Source: Burkholderia sp. L27(2015) (GTDB taxonomy: Bacteria; Pseudomonadota; Gammaproteobacteria; Burkholderiales; Burkholderiaceae). Taken from it: a stretch of DNA of 64,000 nucleotides. The stretch is taken from positions 151,607-215,606 of the forward strand of contig NZ_LMUX01000021.1 in NCBI RefSeq assembly GCF_009765705.1. Reading direction: 5' to 3'. Shown piece after piece: positions 46,342-55,660 of the stretch (positions within the stretch are counted from its first letter, which is position 1; every line of letters begins with the position of its first letter). The position numbers and the translations under genes are program-made. The notes under the pieces are model-generated. The model was given only the letters and a program-made list of their open reading frames with translations. It was not told the origin of the DNA and did no database searches.

Positions 46342-46752
46342 CGGTGCGGGACAGAGTAGGCTAGCGGTTTGCCATTATGGCAACGGACGAAATAATAATG
46401 CATAATCTGAAGCGGAAGTCTTTGGTCTTATATAAGACTCAAGAAATAATTTAAGCATCGCCCTAGGCGAGGACGTCCACCGCAACCCGGTCGCGCCGCG
46501 CGTTTCCCTGCGAAAATTCGCCAGCAAGAAATATCCCAACGAAACTTTTTGATCGCACGTCGGCGCTTTGAGCGGCCACAAGCCCTCCACAGAAGCCTCG
46601 CACGACCTTCGGCCGACCGTTTAAGAAATGGTCGGGTCGACTATACGGTTTGGCGTTTCGACGTGGGATAAACTACCGGTTCGCCGCGCCGCCTGTGCCG
46701 AGCGCGCTCAATTTCATAACACTCTAGTGCAAGCCCAATATTGGAGTCGATC
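46342..46752. other. rluE-icd divergent intergenic region
   Basis: 411 bases without a credible gene. It contains the perfect palindrome GTCTTATATAAGAC, an AT-rich flank around 46390-46450, and the icd ribosome-binding site TTGGAG (46741-46746). The palindrome is 315 bases from the icd start and 84 from rluE, so which promoter it serves is not clear. Confidence 0.6.
46425..46438. promoter_or_regulatory. Perfect 14-bp palindrome GTCTTATATAAGAC
   Basis: GTCTTAT/ATAAGAC reads identically on both strands. A further half-site AAGTCTT lies 5 bases upstream. The length and AT-rich core are typical of a dimeric regulator site. The regulator is not identified here. Confidence 0.55.
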
Positions 46753-48006
46753 ATGGCGTATCAGCACATCAAGGTTCCTGCCGGTGAAAAAATCACCGTC
46801 AACAAGGATTTTTCTCTCAACGTGCCTGACCAGCCTATCATTCCGTTCATCGAAGGCGACGGCACGGGCGCGGACATTACCCCGGTGATGATCAAGGTCG
46901 TCGACGCGGCTGTGGAAAAGGCTTACGGCGACAAGAAAAAAATCAGTTGGATGGAAGTGTTCGCAGGCGAGAAGGCGACCAAGATCTACGGGCCGGATGT
47001 CTGGTTGCCGGATGAAACGCTCGATGCGGTGAAGGAGTATGTCATCTCCATCAAGGGACCGCTCACGACGCCGATCGGTGGCGGGATCCGTTCGCTGAAC
47101 GTGGCGCTGCGCCAGCAACTCGACTTGTACGTGTGCCTGCGTCCTATCCGGTATTTCAAGGGCGTGCCCTCACCGGTGCGCGAGCCGGAAAAAACCAATA
47201 TGGTGATTTTCCGAGAAAACTCCGAGGATATTTACGCCGGTATCGAATGGCCCGCCGGGTCGGATGGCGCGAAGAAACTGATCAAATTCCTGCGCGAAGA
47301 AATGGGCGTCTCCAAGATCCGTTTCCCGGAAACGTCGAGCATCGGTGTCAAGCCGGTTTCGCGCGAAGGCACGCAGCGCCTAGTGCGCAAGGCGTTGCAA
47401 TACGCGATCGACAACAACCGCCGTTCGCTGACCTTGGTACACAAGGGCAATATCATGAAGTTCACCGAGGGTGGCTTCCGCGATTGGGGCTATGAACTGG
47501 CTCTGCAAGAATTTGGCGCGGTGCTGATCGACGACGGTCCGTGGATGAAATTCAAGAACCCGAAGACCGGCAACGACATCGTCGTCAAGGATGTGATCGC
47601 GGATGCATTCCTGCAGCAGATTCTGCTGCGTCCTGCTGAATACGACGTGATTGCGACGCTGAACCTGAACGGCGATTATGTTTCGGATGCATTGGCGGCA
47701 CAAGTTGGCGGCATCGGCATTGCTCCGGGCGCCAATATGTCGGATTCGGTCGCGATGTTTGAAGCGACTCACGGCACAGCGCCGAAATATGCGGGCAAGG
47801 ATTACGTGAACCCGGGCTCGGAGATTCTGTCGGCGGAAATGATGTTGCGCCACATGGGTTGGATCGCAGCGGCCGACGCGATTATTCATTCGATGGAAAA
47901 GTCGATTTTGCAGAAGCGGGTGACGTATGACTTCGCGCGTTTGATGGAAGGGGCGACGCAAGTTTCGTGTTCAGGTTTCGGACAGGTCTTGATCGAAAAT
48001 ATGTAA
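46753..48006 (+). CDS. icd: Isocitrate dehydrogenase [NADP]
   Basis: 417 residues, dimeric type. The active-site segments [40 protein letters not shown] (phosphorylatable Ser), [33 protein letters not shown], the substrate Lys in [23 protein letters not shown] and [13 protein letters not shown] are all present. It converts isocitrate to 2-oxoglutarate with NADP+ in the TCA cycle. The ATG at 46753 has GGAG 7 bases upstream. It is followed by a strong terminator and then an accessory island. Confidence 0.97.
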   Translation: MAYQHIKVPAGEKITVNKDFSLNVPDQPIIPFIEGDGTGADITPVMIKVVDAAVEKAYGDKKKISWMEVFAGEKATKIYGPDVWLPDETLDAVKEYVISIKGPLTTPIGGGIRSLNVALRQQLDLYVCLRPIRYFKGVPSPVREPEKTNMVIFRENSEDIYAGIEWPAGSDGAKKLIKFLREEMGVSKIRFPETSSIGVKPVSREGTQRLVRKALQYAIDNNRRSLTLVHKGNIMKFTEGGFRDWGYELALQEFGAVLIDDGPWMKFKNPKTGNDIVVKDVIADAFLQQILLRPAEYDVIATLNLNGDYVSDALAAQVGGIGIAPGANMSDSVAMFEATHGTAPKYAGKDYVNPGSEILSAEMMLRHMGWIAAADAIIHSMEKSILQKRVTYDFARLMEGATQVSCSGFGQVLIENM

Positions 48007-48036
48007 GCACGTATCGCCACATATCGGGTAGTTCCG

Positions 48037-48080
48037 CAGACCCCCGCCCATCAATGCGATGGCCGGGGGTCTGTTTTTTT
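48037..48080 (+). terminator. Intrinsic terminator of icd
   Basis: CAGACCCCCG / CGGGGGTCTG with a further inner CCATC/GATGG pairing, followed by seven T. Transcription from icd should end here, so the small genes downstream need their own promoter. Confidence 0.92.
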
Positions 48081-48215
48081 CTATCGCGGTATTTGCATTA
48101 CGTCTGATGTGTTGAAAAGACGGGGGAGAGCGCCCGAACTAAGCGCGGAAGCATCCCGTAAATAACGCTGTTGATCTGATAGATTTGCCCGCGATGCTAG
48201 GGATGGAATCTATCA

Positions 48216-48510
48216 ATGAGCACAGAGCTGAAGACCGATTCGTCGTGTCGATACATGCTGTATCGCAAAGAGGATTATTCGAAGGGTATATTTTTCACCA
48301 GGGAAGAAAAGCGGGCTGTCGAGGCTGGCTACAAATTCACGATGGCCGCCTACAGAGGATGGCGACGATGTTTTAACGAGGGATCGCGCTCCGACATCAA
48401 CACCGCTCGGCGACGCGCAGCCATTTGAGTACTCGCCGGGCACAATTGGCGACCTCGAACAGAGCGCGGCATCATTCCACCTGTCACCAGTGGAGGAAAT
48501 GGATGCATGA
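48216..48510 (+). pseudogene. Small unknown gene, apparently frameshifted (ORF A)
   Basis: Not a recognised family. From ATG 48216 one frame reads MSTELKTDSSCRYMLYRKED and on through TREEKRAVEAGYKFTMAAYR, plausible protein, then becomes Arg-rich and stops at 48428. From about 48355 the +1 frame becomes protein-like instead (EDGDDVLTRD, then FEYSPGTIGDLEQSAASFHL, ending SPVEEMDA) and stops at 48508-48510. This suggests one gene of about 98 codons with a single frameshift, either decay or recoding. Its final TGA overlaps the ATG of the next ORF (ATGA). Codon use is less GC-rich than neighbours. Confidence 0.4.
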
Positions 48511-48644
48511 CAAAGTGGGAAGCAGACCAAGATATGTGTCGGTCTATTGGCAACGCAATGGGGGGCTACGGAACCGTCCAAGCGTGCGTTGAGCGAGCAC
48601 GCTTCAATTACAACATCTGCATGGGATTCACACAACCAATATGA
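48507..48644 (+). CDS. 45-residue unknown Cys-containing protein (ORF B)
   Basis: Sequence begins MTKWEADQDMCRSIGNAMGG and continues YGTVQACVERARFNYNICMG, ending FTQPI. Three Cys are spaced C-x15-C-x10-C, and the sequence looks evolved rather than random. GGAGG lies 10 bases before the ATG. The start overlaps the stop of ORF A and the stop (48642-48644) overlaps the ATG of ORF C1, both as ATGA. No family is recognised; a small toxin, peptide or structural partner are all possible. Confidence 0.5.
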   Translation: MTKWEADQDMCRSIGNAMGGYGTVQACVERARFNYNICMGFTQPI

Positions 48645-48937
48645 ATAAGCCGAAGCAACCCAAATCCATTGTCGTCAACTACGACCAAGCGAACAAAGAA
48701 TTGACTTTTCAGACGGTCGATGACGCCAGCTTAAAGCCGCTTCTCACCGGGACCGTATACCCGATACTGTTGGATGACTTCGGTGGAAAAATTGATGATG
48801 AATTTGCGCGCCGTTTCGGCGTCGCCATTCTCAATTGCTTGGCTCTATTCAAGCCAGAGTTAAAGACGCTCATGTTTGTGACCGAGCAATCCATTGCGCC
48901 GCTAGATCGAACGCCGCCGGCTCGTCCGATCGACTGA
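48641..48937 (+). CDS. Unknown small acidic protein, LDD-IDDEFARR family, copy 1 (ORF C1)
   Basis: 98 residues: begins MNKPKQPKSIVVNYDQANKE, centre LLDDFGGKIDDEFARRFGVA, then FKPELKTLMFVTEQSI. It aligns without gaps to ORF C3 across residues 9-80 (shared NK, TF, LDDF, IDDEFARR). No known domain is recognised. There is no Shine-Dalgarno sequence before the ATG, so translation probably depends on coupling to ORF B through the ATGA overlap. No signal peptide or membrane segment. An immunity or antitoxin-like role would fit a tandemly duplicated acidic protein, but this is only inference. Confidence 0.65.
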   Translation: MNKPKQPKSIVVNYDQANKELTFQTVDDASLKPLLTGTVYPILLDDFGGKIDDEFARRFGVAILNCLALFKPELKTLMFVTEQSIAPLDRTPPARPID

Positions 48938-48953
48938 GAACCCATATGGGTGA

Positions 48954-49223
48954 TCGCGTGTTTTTCTGGAATTTGCAAACTATCAACAACGCGAAGGCTT
49001 TGATGAGCAGGCAATTCAGACCTGTTCGGTAGACTGTACATTGGTAACCAAACTCGTGCAGGCCGCACTTACTATCCCTTGGCCGTTAAAGGATGAGAGC
49101 TTCAAGCTTGATGATGGATTTGCAAGGAGACTGGGAGGCGTAGTCTTTGGTCTGCTGTCGGTTCATCAGCCGGAACTAAAACAGTACATTAACGTTACAT
49201 CGCCCGCTATTCCCAGTGAGTGA
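48954..49223 (+). pseudogene. LDD-IDDEFARR family, copy 2, apparently broken at the start (ORF C2)
   Basis: An open frame of 89 codons reads SRVFLEFANYQQREGFDEQA at its beginning, then PWPLKDESFKLDDGFARRLG and QPELKQYINVTSPAI. The second half aligns with copies 1 and 3 without gaps. No ATG or GTG is in frame at the expected start; an ATG at 48946 is 8 bases upstream but out of frame, so one frameshift near the start would explain it. A TTG at 49041 would give only 60 residues. It is most likely a damaged duplicate. Confidence 0.5.
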
Positions 49224-49289
49224 GAAGCCATAGATGATGGTATCCGACGGCCCGCACGTTCGGTGTCGTCAATATTGCAGGAGATATTG

Positions 49290-49562
49290 ATGCCGCAGAA
49301 GGCCCAAACATGCAGTGTGTCCGTCTATAACGAAGGAACGAACAAGATCTCGACGTTCAATATTCCTGTCAACGACATTGCCGCCACGCTAGCGAAACAC
49401 ACGAGTTTCGATGTACCCCTTGACGACTTCGACAATCGGATTGATGACGAGTTTGCGCGACGGCTTGGTGGCATGGTGCTACTCACCCTCACTTCCAGCT
49501 CGAAATTCATGAAAGACCATTTATCCATCACAACCGTGCATGACCCGGATGCTGGTGACTAG
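49290..49562 (+). CDS. Unknown small acidic protein, LDD-IDDEFARR family, copy 3 (ORF C3)
   Basis: 90 residues: begins MPQKAQTCSVSVYNEGTNKI, then FDVPLDDFDNRIDDEFARRL, ending ITTVHDPDAGD. A strong AGGAG lies 7 bases before the ATG, so unlike copy 1 it can be translated independently. Beta-strand-like N-terminus and a helical motif region are suggested by composition. No recognised domain. It is the last gene of the island before the cold-shock gene on the other strand. Confidence 0.65.
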   Translation: MPQKAQTCSVSVYNEGTNKISTFNIPVNDIAATLAKHTSFDVPLDDFDNRIDDEFARRLGGMVLLTLTSSSKFMKDHLSITTVHDPDAGD

Positions 49563-49643
49563 GAGTCAAGGCGATTTGGTCTACATGGCGTGTTACCGGG
49601 GAAGAGCGCGATCGCGAGCTGACGCGCCACCAAACCCAACCCA

Positions 49644-49671
49644 TAAAAAAACCCGGCCGCAGCCGGGTTTT
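49644..49671 (-). terminator. Intrinsic terminator of the cold-shock gene
   Basis: AAAACCCGGC-CGCA-GCCGGGTTTT forms a 10-bp stem. On the minus strand a run of seven T follows the hairpin. It may also stop transcription from the island on the plus strand. Confidence 0.88.
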
Positions 49672-49694
49672 CTCTAAAGGATAGAGGACGCGAG

Positions 49695-49901
49695 TCAGGT
49701 CGGAGCCTGAATATTCGACGCCTGTTTACCCTTGGGGCCCTGGACGACTTCAAACACCACCTTCTGGCCCTCTTTAAGGGTTTTGAAGCCGTTCATTTGA
49801 ATGGCCGAAAAATGTGCAAATAGGTCTTCTCCGCCTTCGTCCGGCGTAATGAAACCAAACCCCTTCGCATCATTGAACCACTTGACCGTACCCGTAGACA
49901 T
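49695..49901 (-). CDS. Cold-shock domain protein
   Basis: 68 residues, a single OB-fold RNA/DNA-binding domain: [20 protein letters not shown] (RNP1 KGFGFI), [20 protein letters not shown] (RNP2-like LFAHFSAI) and a C-terminal [12 protein letters not shown]. It may act as an RNA chaperone at low temperature or in stationary phase; CspA and CspD types cannot be separated by eye. GGGGGA lies upstream of the ATG. The long upstream region could carry a structured 5' leader. It lies opposite clpS-clpA, as in related genomes. Confidence 0.9.
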   Translation of the reverse strand: MSTGTVKWFNDAKGFGFITPDEGGEDLFAHFSAIQMNGFKTLKEGQKVVFEVVQGPKGKQASNIQAPT

Positions 49902-50479
49902 ACCGCATCCCCCAACTCTTTTTACTTGCAACATGAGCACGTTCGAAAAGCTCAACGGCTCACGCCGTTCCCTCCGTACAAGCTCTCCCGGGCATTTTCC
50001 CCTGCATTATCATCACTTAAGGGAATTTGCCAAAATGATTGTTCTTGCTCTTTAATCGGCTGTCAAGAATTTTTTTAACCTTTCCGGCCTAGTTTCGTGG
50101 CCTGATTCGCGCTTGTGCGCAAACGTTTGAGCAATAGGGTGTTTTGAGGAAGCAACCGGCGCGGAAAAGTCGCATAATGAAGCTGAAAACGGCTCGGGAT
50201 CGCTTCGTGATCTGGCACAGTTAGGCGAGGACGCGGTGACGTTGCGCAGTGGAATAACCGCCTCTCACCAAGGTTTTTAAGGTTGTGCGATACTCACCCA
50301 AAGGATGCCGCCACAGGTGCCCGGGCACGCGAGATCAGCGGCGCATTTTGCCCTAGCAGTTGGACCATGTGTGCGGAGCAGATTCATCACGCGCACTGCG
50401 CCGCCCGCAATGATCCTTCGCAAAAGCGACCGGAATTTTGCAGGGTTGAGGCTCGGTGCGGGTCGTTCAAAATGGTTGT
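49902..50479. other. Divergent region between the cold-shock gene and clpS
   Basis: 578 bases without a credible gene. The left half, AT-rich around 50020-50080, should contain the promoter and 5' leader of the cold-shock gene. The right half holds the clpS promoter. Short frames near 50283-50480 translate to Cys/His-rich low-quality strings that run into clpS and look spurious. Confidence 0.6.
50446..50473 (+). promoter_or_regulatory. Putative clpS promoter
   Basis: TTGAGG (50446-50451) and CAAAAT (50468-50473) are 16 bases apart. The -10 box ends 6 bases before the clpS ATG, so the transcript would have almost no leader. Confidence 0.5.
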
Positions 50480-50794
50480 ATGACGATTTACCCGGATAAA
50501 CAGAATGGCACGGTGCTTGAGCGTAAGGAGCAAAAGCTCGAGCCGCCGGCCATGCACAAGGTGGTGTTGCTGAATGACGATTTCACGCCGATGGAATTCG
50601 TCGTGACCGTCATTCAGGAATACTTCAACAAAGACCGCGAGACGGCTACGCAAATCATGCTGATGGTGCATCGCGACGGTAAGGGAATATGTGGGGTCTA
50701 TACGCGCGACGTCGCTGCGACCAAGGTTGAGCAGGTAGTTAGCCATGCACGGCAGTCGGGGCACCCGCTGCAATGCGTGATGGAGGAAGCATGA
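50480..50794 (+). CDS. clpS: ATP-dependent Clp protease adaptor ClpS
   Basis: 104 residues. The N-terminal flexible part ([20 protein letters not shown]) precedes the ClpS core: [20 protein letters not shown] (N-degron pocket Asn-Asp), [20 protein letters not shown] and a C-terminal [10 protein letters not shown]. It delivers N-end-rule substrates to ClpAP and is coupled to clpA: the stop overlaps the clpA ATG (ATGA). Confidence 0.95.
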   Translation: MTIYPDKQNGTVLERKEQKLEPPAMHKVVLLNDDFTPMEFVVTVIQEYFNKDRETATQIMLMVHRDGKGICGVYTRDVAATKVEQVVSHARQSGHPLQCVMEEA

Positions 50795-53085
50795 TTGCCC
50801 AGGAACTGGAAGTAAGTCTGCACATGGCGTTTATGGAAGCACGCCAGGCCCGGCACGAGTTCATCACGGTCGAGCATTTATTGCTCGCACTGCTCGATAA
50901 CCCGACTGCCGCCGAAGTTTTGCGCGCGTGTGCGGCCAATATCGAAGATCTGCGCCAGAGTTTACGTAACTTCATCCACGACAACACGCCCACGGTGCCC
51001 GGCACCGACGAGGTCGACACGCAGCCCACGCTGGGTTTCCAGCGGGTGATTCAGCGTGCAATCATGCACGTCCAGTCGACTTCGAATGGCAAGAAGGAAG
51101 TGACCGGCGCGAACGTGCTGGTTGCCATCTTCGGCGAGAAGGATTCGCACGCGGTGTACTACCTGCAACAGCAGGGCGTCACCCGCCTGGATGTGGTGAA
51201 TTTTATCTCGCACGGCATTGCGAAGACGGGCGTGGGCGAAGTGGCCAAGCCCGAAGCCGGTCCTGAAGGCGAGGAAGGCGCAGGGCAGAAAGAAACGCCG
51301 CTGGCCCAATTCACGCAAAATCTGAACCAGCTCGCCAAGGACGGCAAGATCGATCCGCTGATCGGGCGCGAGCCCGAAGTGGAGCGCGTGGTCCAGGTGC
51401 TGTGCCGCCGCCGCAAGAATAATCCGCTGTTGGTGGGCGAAGCCGGTGTGGGCAAGACGGCAATCGCCGAAGGGCTGGCCTGGCGCATTACGCGTGGCGA
51501 GGTGCCCGATATTCTGGCGGACGCGCAGGTGTACTCGCTGGACATGGGCGCGTTGCTGGCCGGAACCAAGTATCGCGGCGATTTCGAGCAACGCCTGAAA
51601 ACGGTCCTCAAGGAATTGAAGGATCGTCCGCATGCGATCTTGTTCATCGACGAAATTCATACGCTGATCGGTGCCGGTGCGGCTTCGGGCGGCACGCTGG
51701 ATGCGTCGAATCTGTTGAAGCCGGCATTGTCGTCGGGGCAGCTCAAGTGCATCGGTGCCACGACGTTCACGGAATATCGCGGCATTTTCGAGAAGGATGC
51801 TGCTTTATCGCGTCGTTTCCAGAAAGTTGACGTGTCCGAGCCGACGGTCGAGCAGACCATCGCGATTCTGCGCGGTCTCAAGTCGCGGTTCGAAGAGCAT
51901 CACGGCGTGAAATATTCGGCTGGCGCACTCACTGCGGCTGCCGAATTGTCGGCGCGCTTCATTACCGACCGTCATTTGCCCGATAAGGCCATCGACGTGA
52001 TCGATGAGGCAGGGGCTGCTCAGCGCATCCTGCCCAAGTCGAAGCAGAAGAAGACCATCGGCAAAGCTGAAATCGAAGACATCATTTCGAAAATCGCCCG
52101 TGTCCCGCCGCAAAGCGTGTCACAAGACGATCGCAGCAAGTTGCAAACGCTGGATCGCGATTTGAAGAGTGTGGTGTTTGGTCAGGATCCGGCGATCGAA
52201 GCGCTCGCCGCAGCAATCAAAATGGCGCGCGCGGGCTTGGGTAAAATCGATCGGCCGATCGGCTCGTTCCTGTTCTCAGGACCGACAGGCGTAGGCAAGA
52301 CCGAGGTGGCCAAGCAACTGGCGTTCACGCTGGGTGTCGAATTGATTCGCTTCGATATGTCTGAATACATGGAGCGCCATGCGGTCAGCCGTTTGATTGG
52401 TGCGCCGCCGGGCTATGTCGGATTCGATCAGGGCGGCTTGCTGACCGAGGCTGTCACCAAGAAGCCACATTGCGTGCTGCTGCTCGACGAAATCGAAAAA
52501 GCGCATCCGGATGTCTATAACGTGCTGCTGCAGGTCATGGACCATGGCACGCTGACCGACAATAATGGGCGCAAAGCCGATTTCCGTAACGTCATCATCA
52601 TCATGACGACCAATGCGGGTGCTGAAGCGCTGCAGAAGTCGAGCATGGGTTTCACGGCGAAGCGCGAGACCGGCGACGAAATGGGCGATATCAAACGCGC
52701 GTTCACTCCCGAGTTCCGCAACCGACTCGACGCGATCATCAGCTTCCGTTCGCTCGACAAGGAAATCATCATGCGGGTGGTCGATAAATTCTTGATGCAA
52801 CTTGAAGATCAGTTGCACGAGAAGAAAGTCGACGTGGTGTTCTCGGATGCGTTGCGTGCTTACCTGGCGAAAAATGGTTTTGATCCGCTGATGGGCGCGC
52901 GCCCGATGCAGCGGCTGATCCAGGACACGATACGTCGCGCGCTTGCCGACGAATTGTTGTTCGGCCGGCTGGCCAGCGGCGGCCGCGTTTCGGTCGATGT
53001 CGACGAGAACGACAAGGTGGAATTGTCGTTCGACGAGAACGCTGCGCCGCGCAACCAGAACCCTGAGGCAGTCGAAGTCGAATGA
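50791..53085 (+). CDS. clpA: ATP-dependent Clp protease ATP-binding subunit ClpA
   Basis: 764 residues, close to E. coli ClpA. An N-domain ([20 protein letters not shown]) that binds ClpS is followed by two AAA+ modules with Walker [16 protein letters not shown] and [15 protein letters not shown], Walker [15 protein letters not shown] and [14 protein letters not shown], and [20 protein letters not shown]. It unfolds proteins for ClpP. The ATG overlaps the clpS stop by 4 bases. A bidirectional terminator follows. Confidence 0.97.
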   Translation: MIAQELEVSLHMAFMEARQARHEFITVEHLLLALLDNPTAAEVLRACAANIEDLRQSLRNFIHDNTPTVPGTDEVDTQPTLGFQRVIQRAIMHVQSTSNGKKEVTGANVLVAIFGEKDSHAVYYLQQQGVTRLDVVNFISHGIAKTGVGEVAKPEAGPEGEEGAGQKETPLAQFTQNLNQLAKDGKIDPLIGREPEVERVVQVLCRRRKNNPLLVGEAGVGKTAIAEGLAWRITRGEVPDILADAQVYSLDMGALLAGTKYRGDFEQRLKTVLKELKDRPHAILFIDEIHTLIGAGAASGGTLDASNLLKPALSSGQLKCIGATTFTEYRGIFEKDAALSRRFQKVDVSEPTVEQTIAILRGLKSRFEEHHGVKYSAGALTAAAELSARFITDRHLPDKAIDVIDEAGAAQRILPKSKQKKTIGKAEIEDIISKIARVPPQSVSQDDRSKLQTLDRDLKSVVFGQDPAIEALAAAIKMARAGLGKIDRPIGSFLFSGPTGVGKTEVAKQLAFTLGVELIRFDMSEYMERHAVSRLIGAPPGYVGFDQGGLLTEAVTKKPHCVLLLDEIEKAHPDVYNVLLQVMDHGTLTDNNGRKADFRNVIIIMTTNAGAEALQKSSMGFTAKRETGDEMGDIKRAFTPEFRNRLDAIISFRSLDKEIIMRVVDKFLMQLEDQLHEKKVDVVFSDALRAYLAKNGFDPLMGARPMQRLIQDTIRRALADELLFGRLASGGRVSVDVDENDKVELSFDENAAPRNQNPEAVEVE

Positions 53086-53145
53086 CAGACGTCGATTAAG
53101 CCGCACTTGCGACTTTGCCCTTGCTTGACGGGGTGATCGCAATAC

Positions 53146-53185
53146 AAAAGACGCCCGCTAGTCACCTAGTTGGGCGTCTTTTTTT
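53146..53185. terminator. Bidirectional terminator between clpA and dut
   Basis: AAAAGACGCCC / GGGCGTCTTTT with an inner CTAG/CTAG pairing, followed by T7 on the plus strand and TTTT on the minus. It serves the convergent clpA and dut genes. Confidence 0.88.
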
Positions 53186-53296
53186 GTTCAACTCATCCTG
53201 GTCGCGTCGGGAATGAGGCGTGGCGGTTCGACTACGGCTCCGACCGCGGCGGGGGCCGACGTGTCGGTGTTCGGGCCGGCCGGGGGCAGGATGTCT

Positions 53297-53743
53297 TCAG
53301 TGCTTGCCGGTGCTACCGAAGCCGCCCGCGCCACGTTCACTGTCGGAGAATTCTTCGACAATATTGAATTGCGCTTGTACGACAGGTACTACCACCAATT
53401 GAGCCAGGCGCTCGAACGGATTCAGCACGAATGCCGCAGTGCCGCGATTCCACGTCGAGATCATCAATTGCCCTTGGTAATCCGAATCGATCAGACCAAC
53501 CAAATTGCCCAGCACGATCCCGTTTTTGTGCCCTAGACCTGAGCGTGGCAGGATAACTGCCGCATAGCCGGGGTCGGCGACGTGGATCGCCAAGCCGGTC
53601 GGAATCAAGTGCGTCGCTCCCGGTTCAATCGTCAGCGGGGCGTCGATGCAGGCACGCAGATCGAGGCCGGCGCTGCCGGTCGTGGCATAGGCGGGAAGCT
53701 GGTCGCGCATGCGCGGGTCGAGAATCTTTAGGTCTATTTTCAT
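53297..53743 (-). CDS. dut: dUTP diphosphatase
   Basis: 148 residues, homotrimeric dUTPase that keeps uracil out of DNA and supplies dUMP for thymidylate synthesis. The five conserved motifs are visible, including [61 protein letters not shown] and [10 protein letters not shown]. It is the last gene of the ileS-lspA-coaBC-dut run, although a 156-base gap separates it from coaBC. The gap (53744-53899) has only loosely repetitive sequence. Confidence 0.96.
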   Translation of the reverse strand: MKIDLKILDPRMRDQLPAYATTGSAGLDLRACIDAPLTIEPGATHLIPTGLAIHVADPGYAAVILPRSGLGHKNGIVLGNLVGLIDSDYQGQLMISTWNRGTAAFVLNPFERLAQLVVVPVVQAQFNIVEEFSDSERGAGGFGSTGKH

Positions 53744-53899
53744 CGGCGATCAGAAAGGGCCAAACAGGTGGCGGTTAGTTGGGCTTTGATGCGTTAGGTT
53801 TTAACGTGTCAGGCTTTACTACATGGGACTCTTATGCGCGAGGTTCCAACGCGTGTGGCATTAACGCCGGAAGTATCGCAAGGCGAGCCGTATCCGTGA

Positions 53900-55111
53900 T
53901 CAATGCGGCTTATGCGGCAGACGCTCGGCGATCGCCTCAATCAGCGTGCGCGCCAGAGTCTGCTTGTCGGCCTTGGGCAGCACAGTGATGCCCACGGCAT
54001 CGCACACGATGACCTGATTGTCGTCATGCCCGAAGGTATCGGCGCCGATATTGCCGATCAGCAAAGGGATATGTTTGCGCACCCGCTTTTCCTGCGCGTT
54101 GCGCTCCAAGTCCTGGCTTTCGGCTGCAAACCCGACGCAAAACGGGGGCTGCGGCAATTGCGCGACGCTGGCGAGGATATCGGGGTTTTCGACAAAGTCG
54201 AACTTGGGGATGGCTGCACCGGGCGTCTTTTTGATTTTTTCGGTACTGACTTGCGCGGCTCGCCAATCCGCGACCGCGGCCACGGCGATAAAAATGTCGG
54301 CGCCGGCTATCGTGGCATGCACGGCATCATGCATCTGCTGGGCGGTCTGTACATCGGTACGGGCGACGTTCCAGGGCGTCGGCTCGGCGGTAGGGCCCGC
54401 GATCAAATGAACCTGTGCGCCGGCTTCCGATGCGGCACGCGCGAGCGCAAAGCCCATTTTTCCACTTGAGCGGTTAGTGATGCCGCGCACCGGATCCAAG
54501 GGCTCGAAGGTGGGGCCGGCGGTGAGCACGACGCGTTTGCCCGCCAGCCGCTTGGGCTGGAAGAACGCGATCAGTGCCTCGCAAATGGTGAACGCCTCCA
54601 ACATCCGGCCCTCGCCCATTTCGCCACACGCTTGTGAACCGGAGTCGGGACCCAGCACGGTGATGCCGTCGGCGCGTATTTGTGCAACGTTGCGTTGCGT
54701 AGCGGGTTTTTGCCACATCTGCAAATTCATCGCGGGCGCCACCAGCAACGGGCAATCGCGTGCGACACACAGCGTCGACAACAAGTCGTCGGCCAGCCCG
54801 TTCGCGAGCTTGGCGATAAAGTTGGTCGAGGCCGGCACCACCACGATGGCATCCGCTTCGCGCGACAGGTCGATATGCGCCATGTTGTTGGCGATTCGCG
54901 GGTCCCATTGATCCGTGTAGACGGGGCGTCCGGATAGGGCCTGCATGGTGACCGGCGTGATGAAGTGCGTGGCCGAGTCGGTCATTACCACTTGCACCGA
55001 GGCCCCTGCCTTGATCAGCAGGCGTGTGAGCTCGGCCGACTTATAGCAAGCGACGCCGCCCGTCAGCCCAAGTACCAGATGTTTTCCCGCCAGCTCGTTG
55101 GCACTCATCAT
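53900..55111 (-). CDS. coaBC: Bifunctional phosphopantothenoylcysteine decarboxylase / phosphopantothenate--cysteine ligase
   Basis: 403 residues. The N-terminal CoaC flavoprotein domain has [20 protein letters not shown], the catalytic-His region [20 protein letters not shown] and APAMNLQMW; the C-terminal CoaB domain has [40 protein letters not shown] and FAAESQDL. It performs two consecutive coenzyme A steps. Of two adjacent ATGs the first (55111) is used; AAGGA lies upstream. It lies 12 bases after lspA. Confidence 0.96.
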   Translation of the reverse strand: MMSANELAGKHLVLGLTGGVACYKSAELTRLLIKAGASVQVVMTDSATHFITPVTMQALSGRPVYTDQWDPRIANNMAHIDLSREADAIVVVPASTNFIAKLANGLADDLLSTLCVARDCPLLVAPAMNLQMWQKPATQRNVAQIRADGITVLGPDSGSQACGEMGEGRMLEAFTICEALIAFFQPKRLAGKRVVLTAGPTFEPLDPVRGITNRSSGKMGFALARAASEAGAQVHLIAGPTAEPTPWNVARTDVQTAQQMHDAVHATIAGADIFIAVAAVADWRAAQVSTEKIKKTPGAAIPKFDFVENPDILASVAQLPQPPFCVGFAAESQDLERNAQEKRVRKHIPLLIGNIGADTFGHDDNQVIVCDAVGITVLPKADKQTLARTLIEAIAERLPHKPH

Positions 55112-55123
55112 GTGCTTCCTTCA

Positions 55124-55660
55124 TCAGCGCGCGCCGCGGACCCGGCGCAGTTCATCGATCACCAGCAGCACGGCGCCCACCGTAATGGCGCTGTCGGCCA
55201 GGTTAAAGACCGGCCAGTGCAACTGCCCGGCGTGGACGTCGAGAAAGTCGACCACACGCCCGTACAAGGCGCGGTCAATCACATTACCCAGCGCACCCCC
55301 GAGTATCAGGGCCAGCGCCGTGCAAAAGAGCCGCTGACCCGCGTGGCGTTTGAGCAAATAACAGATCACCACTGCGGCGATTAGCCCGAGAGCGGTAAAC
55401 ACCCAACGCTGCCAACCGCCCGCTGCGGCCAAAAAGCTGAAGGCCGCGCCCTGGTTATACACCAGCACCAAATTGAAAAACGAGGTGATCCAGTGTGGCC
55501 GACCGTATTCGAACGTGCGCATCACGGCGACTTTCGAAAGCTGATCGATCAAGATCACCACCAGCGCCACCCCCAACCACGGCAACATGCCGTGGCCGGC
55601 GCTTTGCCGGTTGCTGCTTGGCTTGCCGCCTTGCTTGCCACTGATAGCGCGTGTCGCCAT
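55124..55660 (-). CDS. lspA: Lipoprotein signal peptidase (signal peptidase II)
   Basis: 178 residues, inner-membrane aspartic peptidase that cleaves prolipoprotein signal peptides after lipidation. A polar N-terminal tail ([17 protein letters not shown]) precedes four helices. The catalytic Asp residues lie in [20 protein letters not shown] and [24 protein letters not shown] is also conserved. The ATG overlaps the ileS stop by one base (TAATG), the usual ileS-lspA coupling. Confidence 0.95.
   Translation of the reverse strand: MATRAISGKQGGKPSSNRQSAGHGMLPWLGVALVVILIDQLSKVAVMRTFEYGRPHWITSFFNLVLVYNQGAAFSFLAAAGGWQRWVFTALGLIAAVVICYLLKRHAGQRLFCTALALILGGALGNVIDRALYGRVVDFLDVHAGQLHWPVFNLADSAITVGAVLLVIDELRRVRGAR

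Noticed and set aside
48185-48376. A 63-codon frame overlapping ORF A in a third frame
   Set aside because: It stops inside ORF A, does not connect to the ATGA chain, and its composition is less protein-like than the two frames described for ORF A.
50283-50483. Two frames of about 65 codons just before clpS
   Set aside because: Cys/His/Arg-rich composition, no ribosome-binding site, and they run over the clpS promoter and start.
53213-53536. A 107-codon plus-strand frame antisense to dut
   Set aside because: It lies opposite the dut gene, downstream of the clpA terminator, without ribosome-binding site or recognisable domain.
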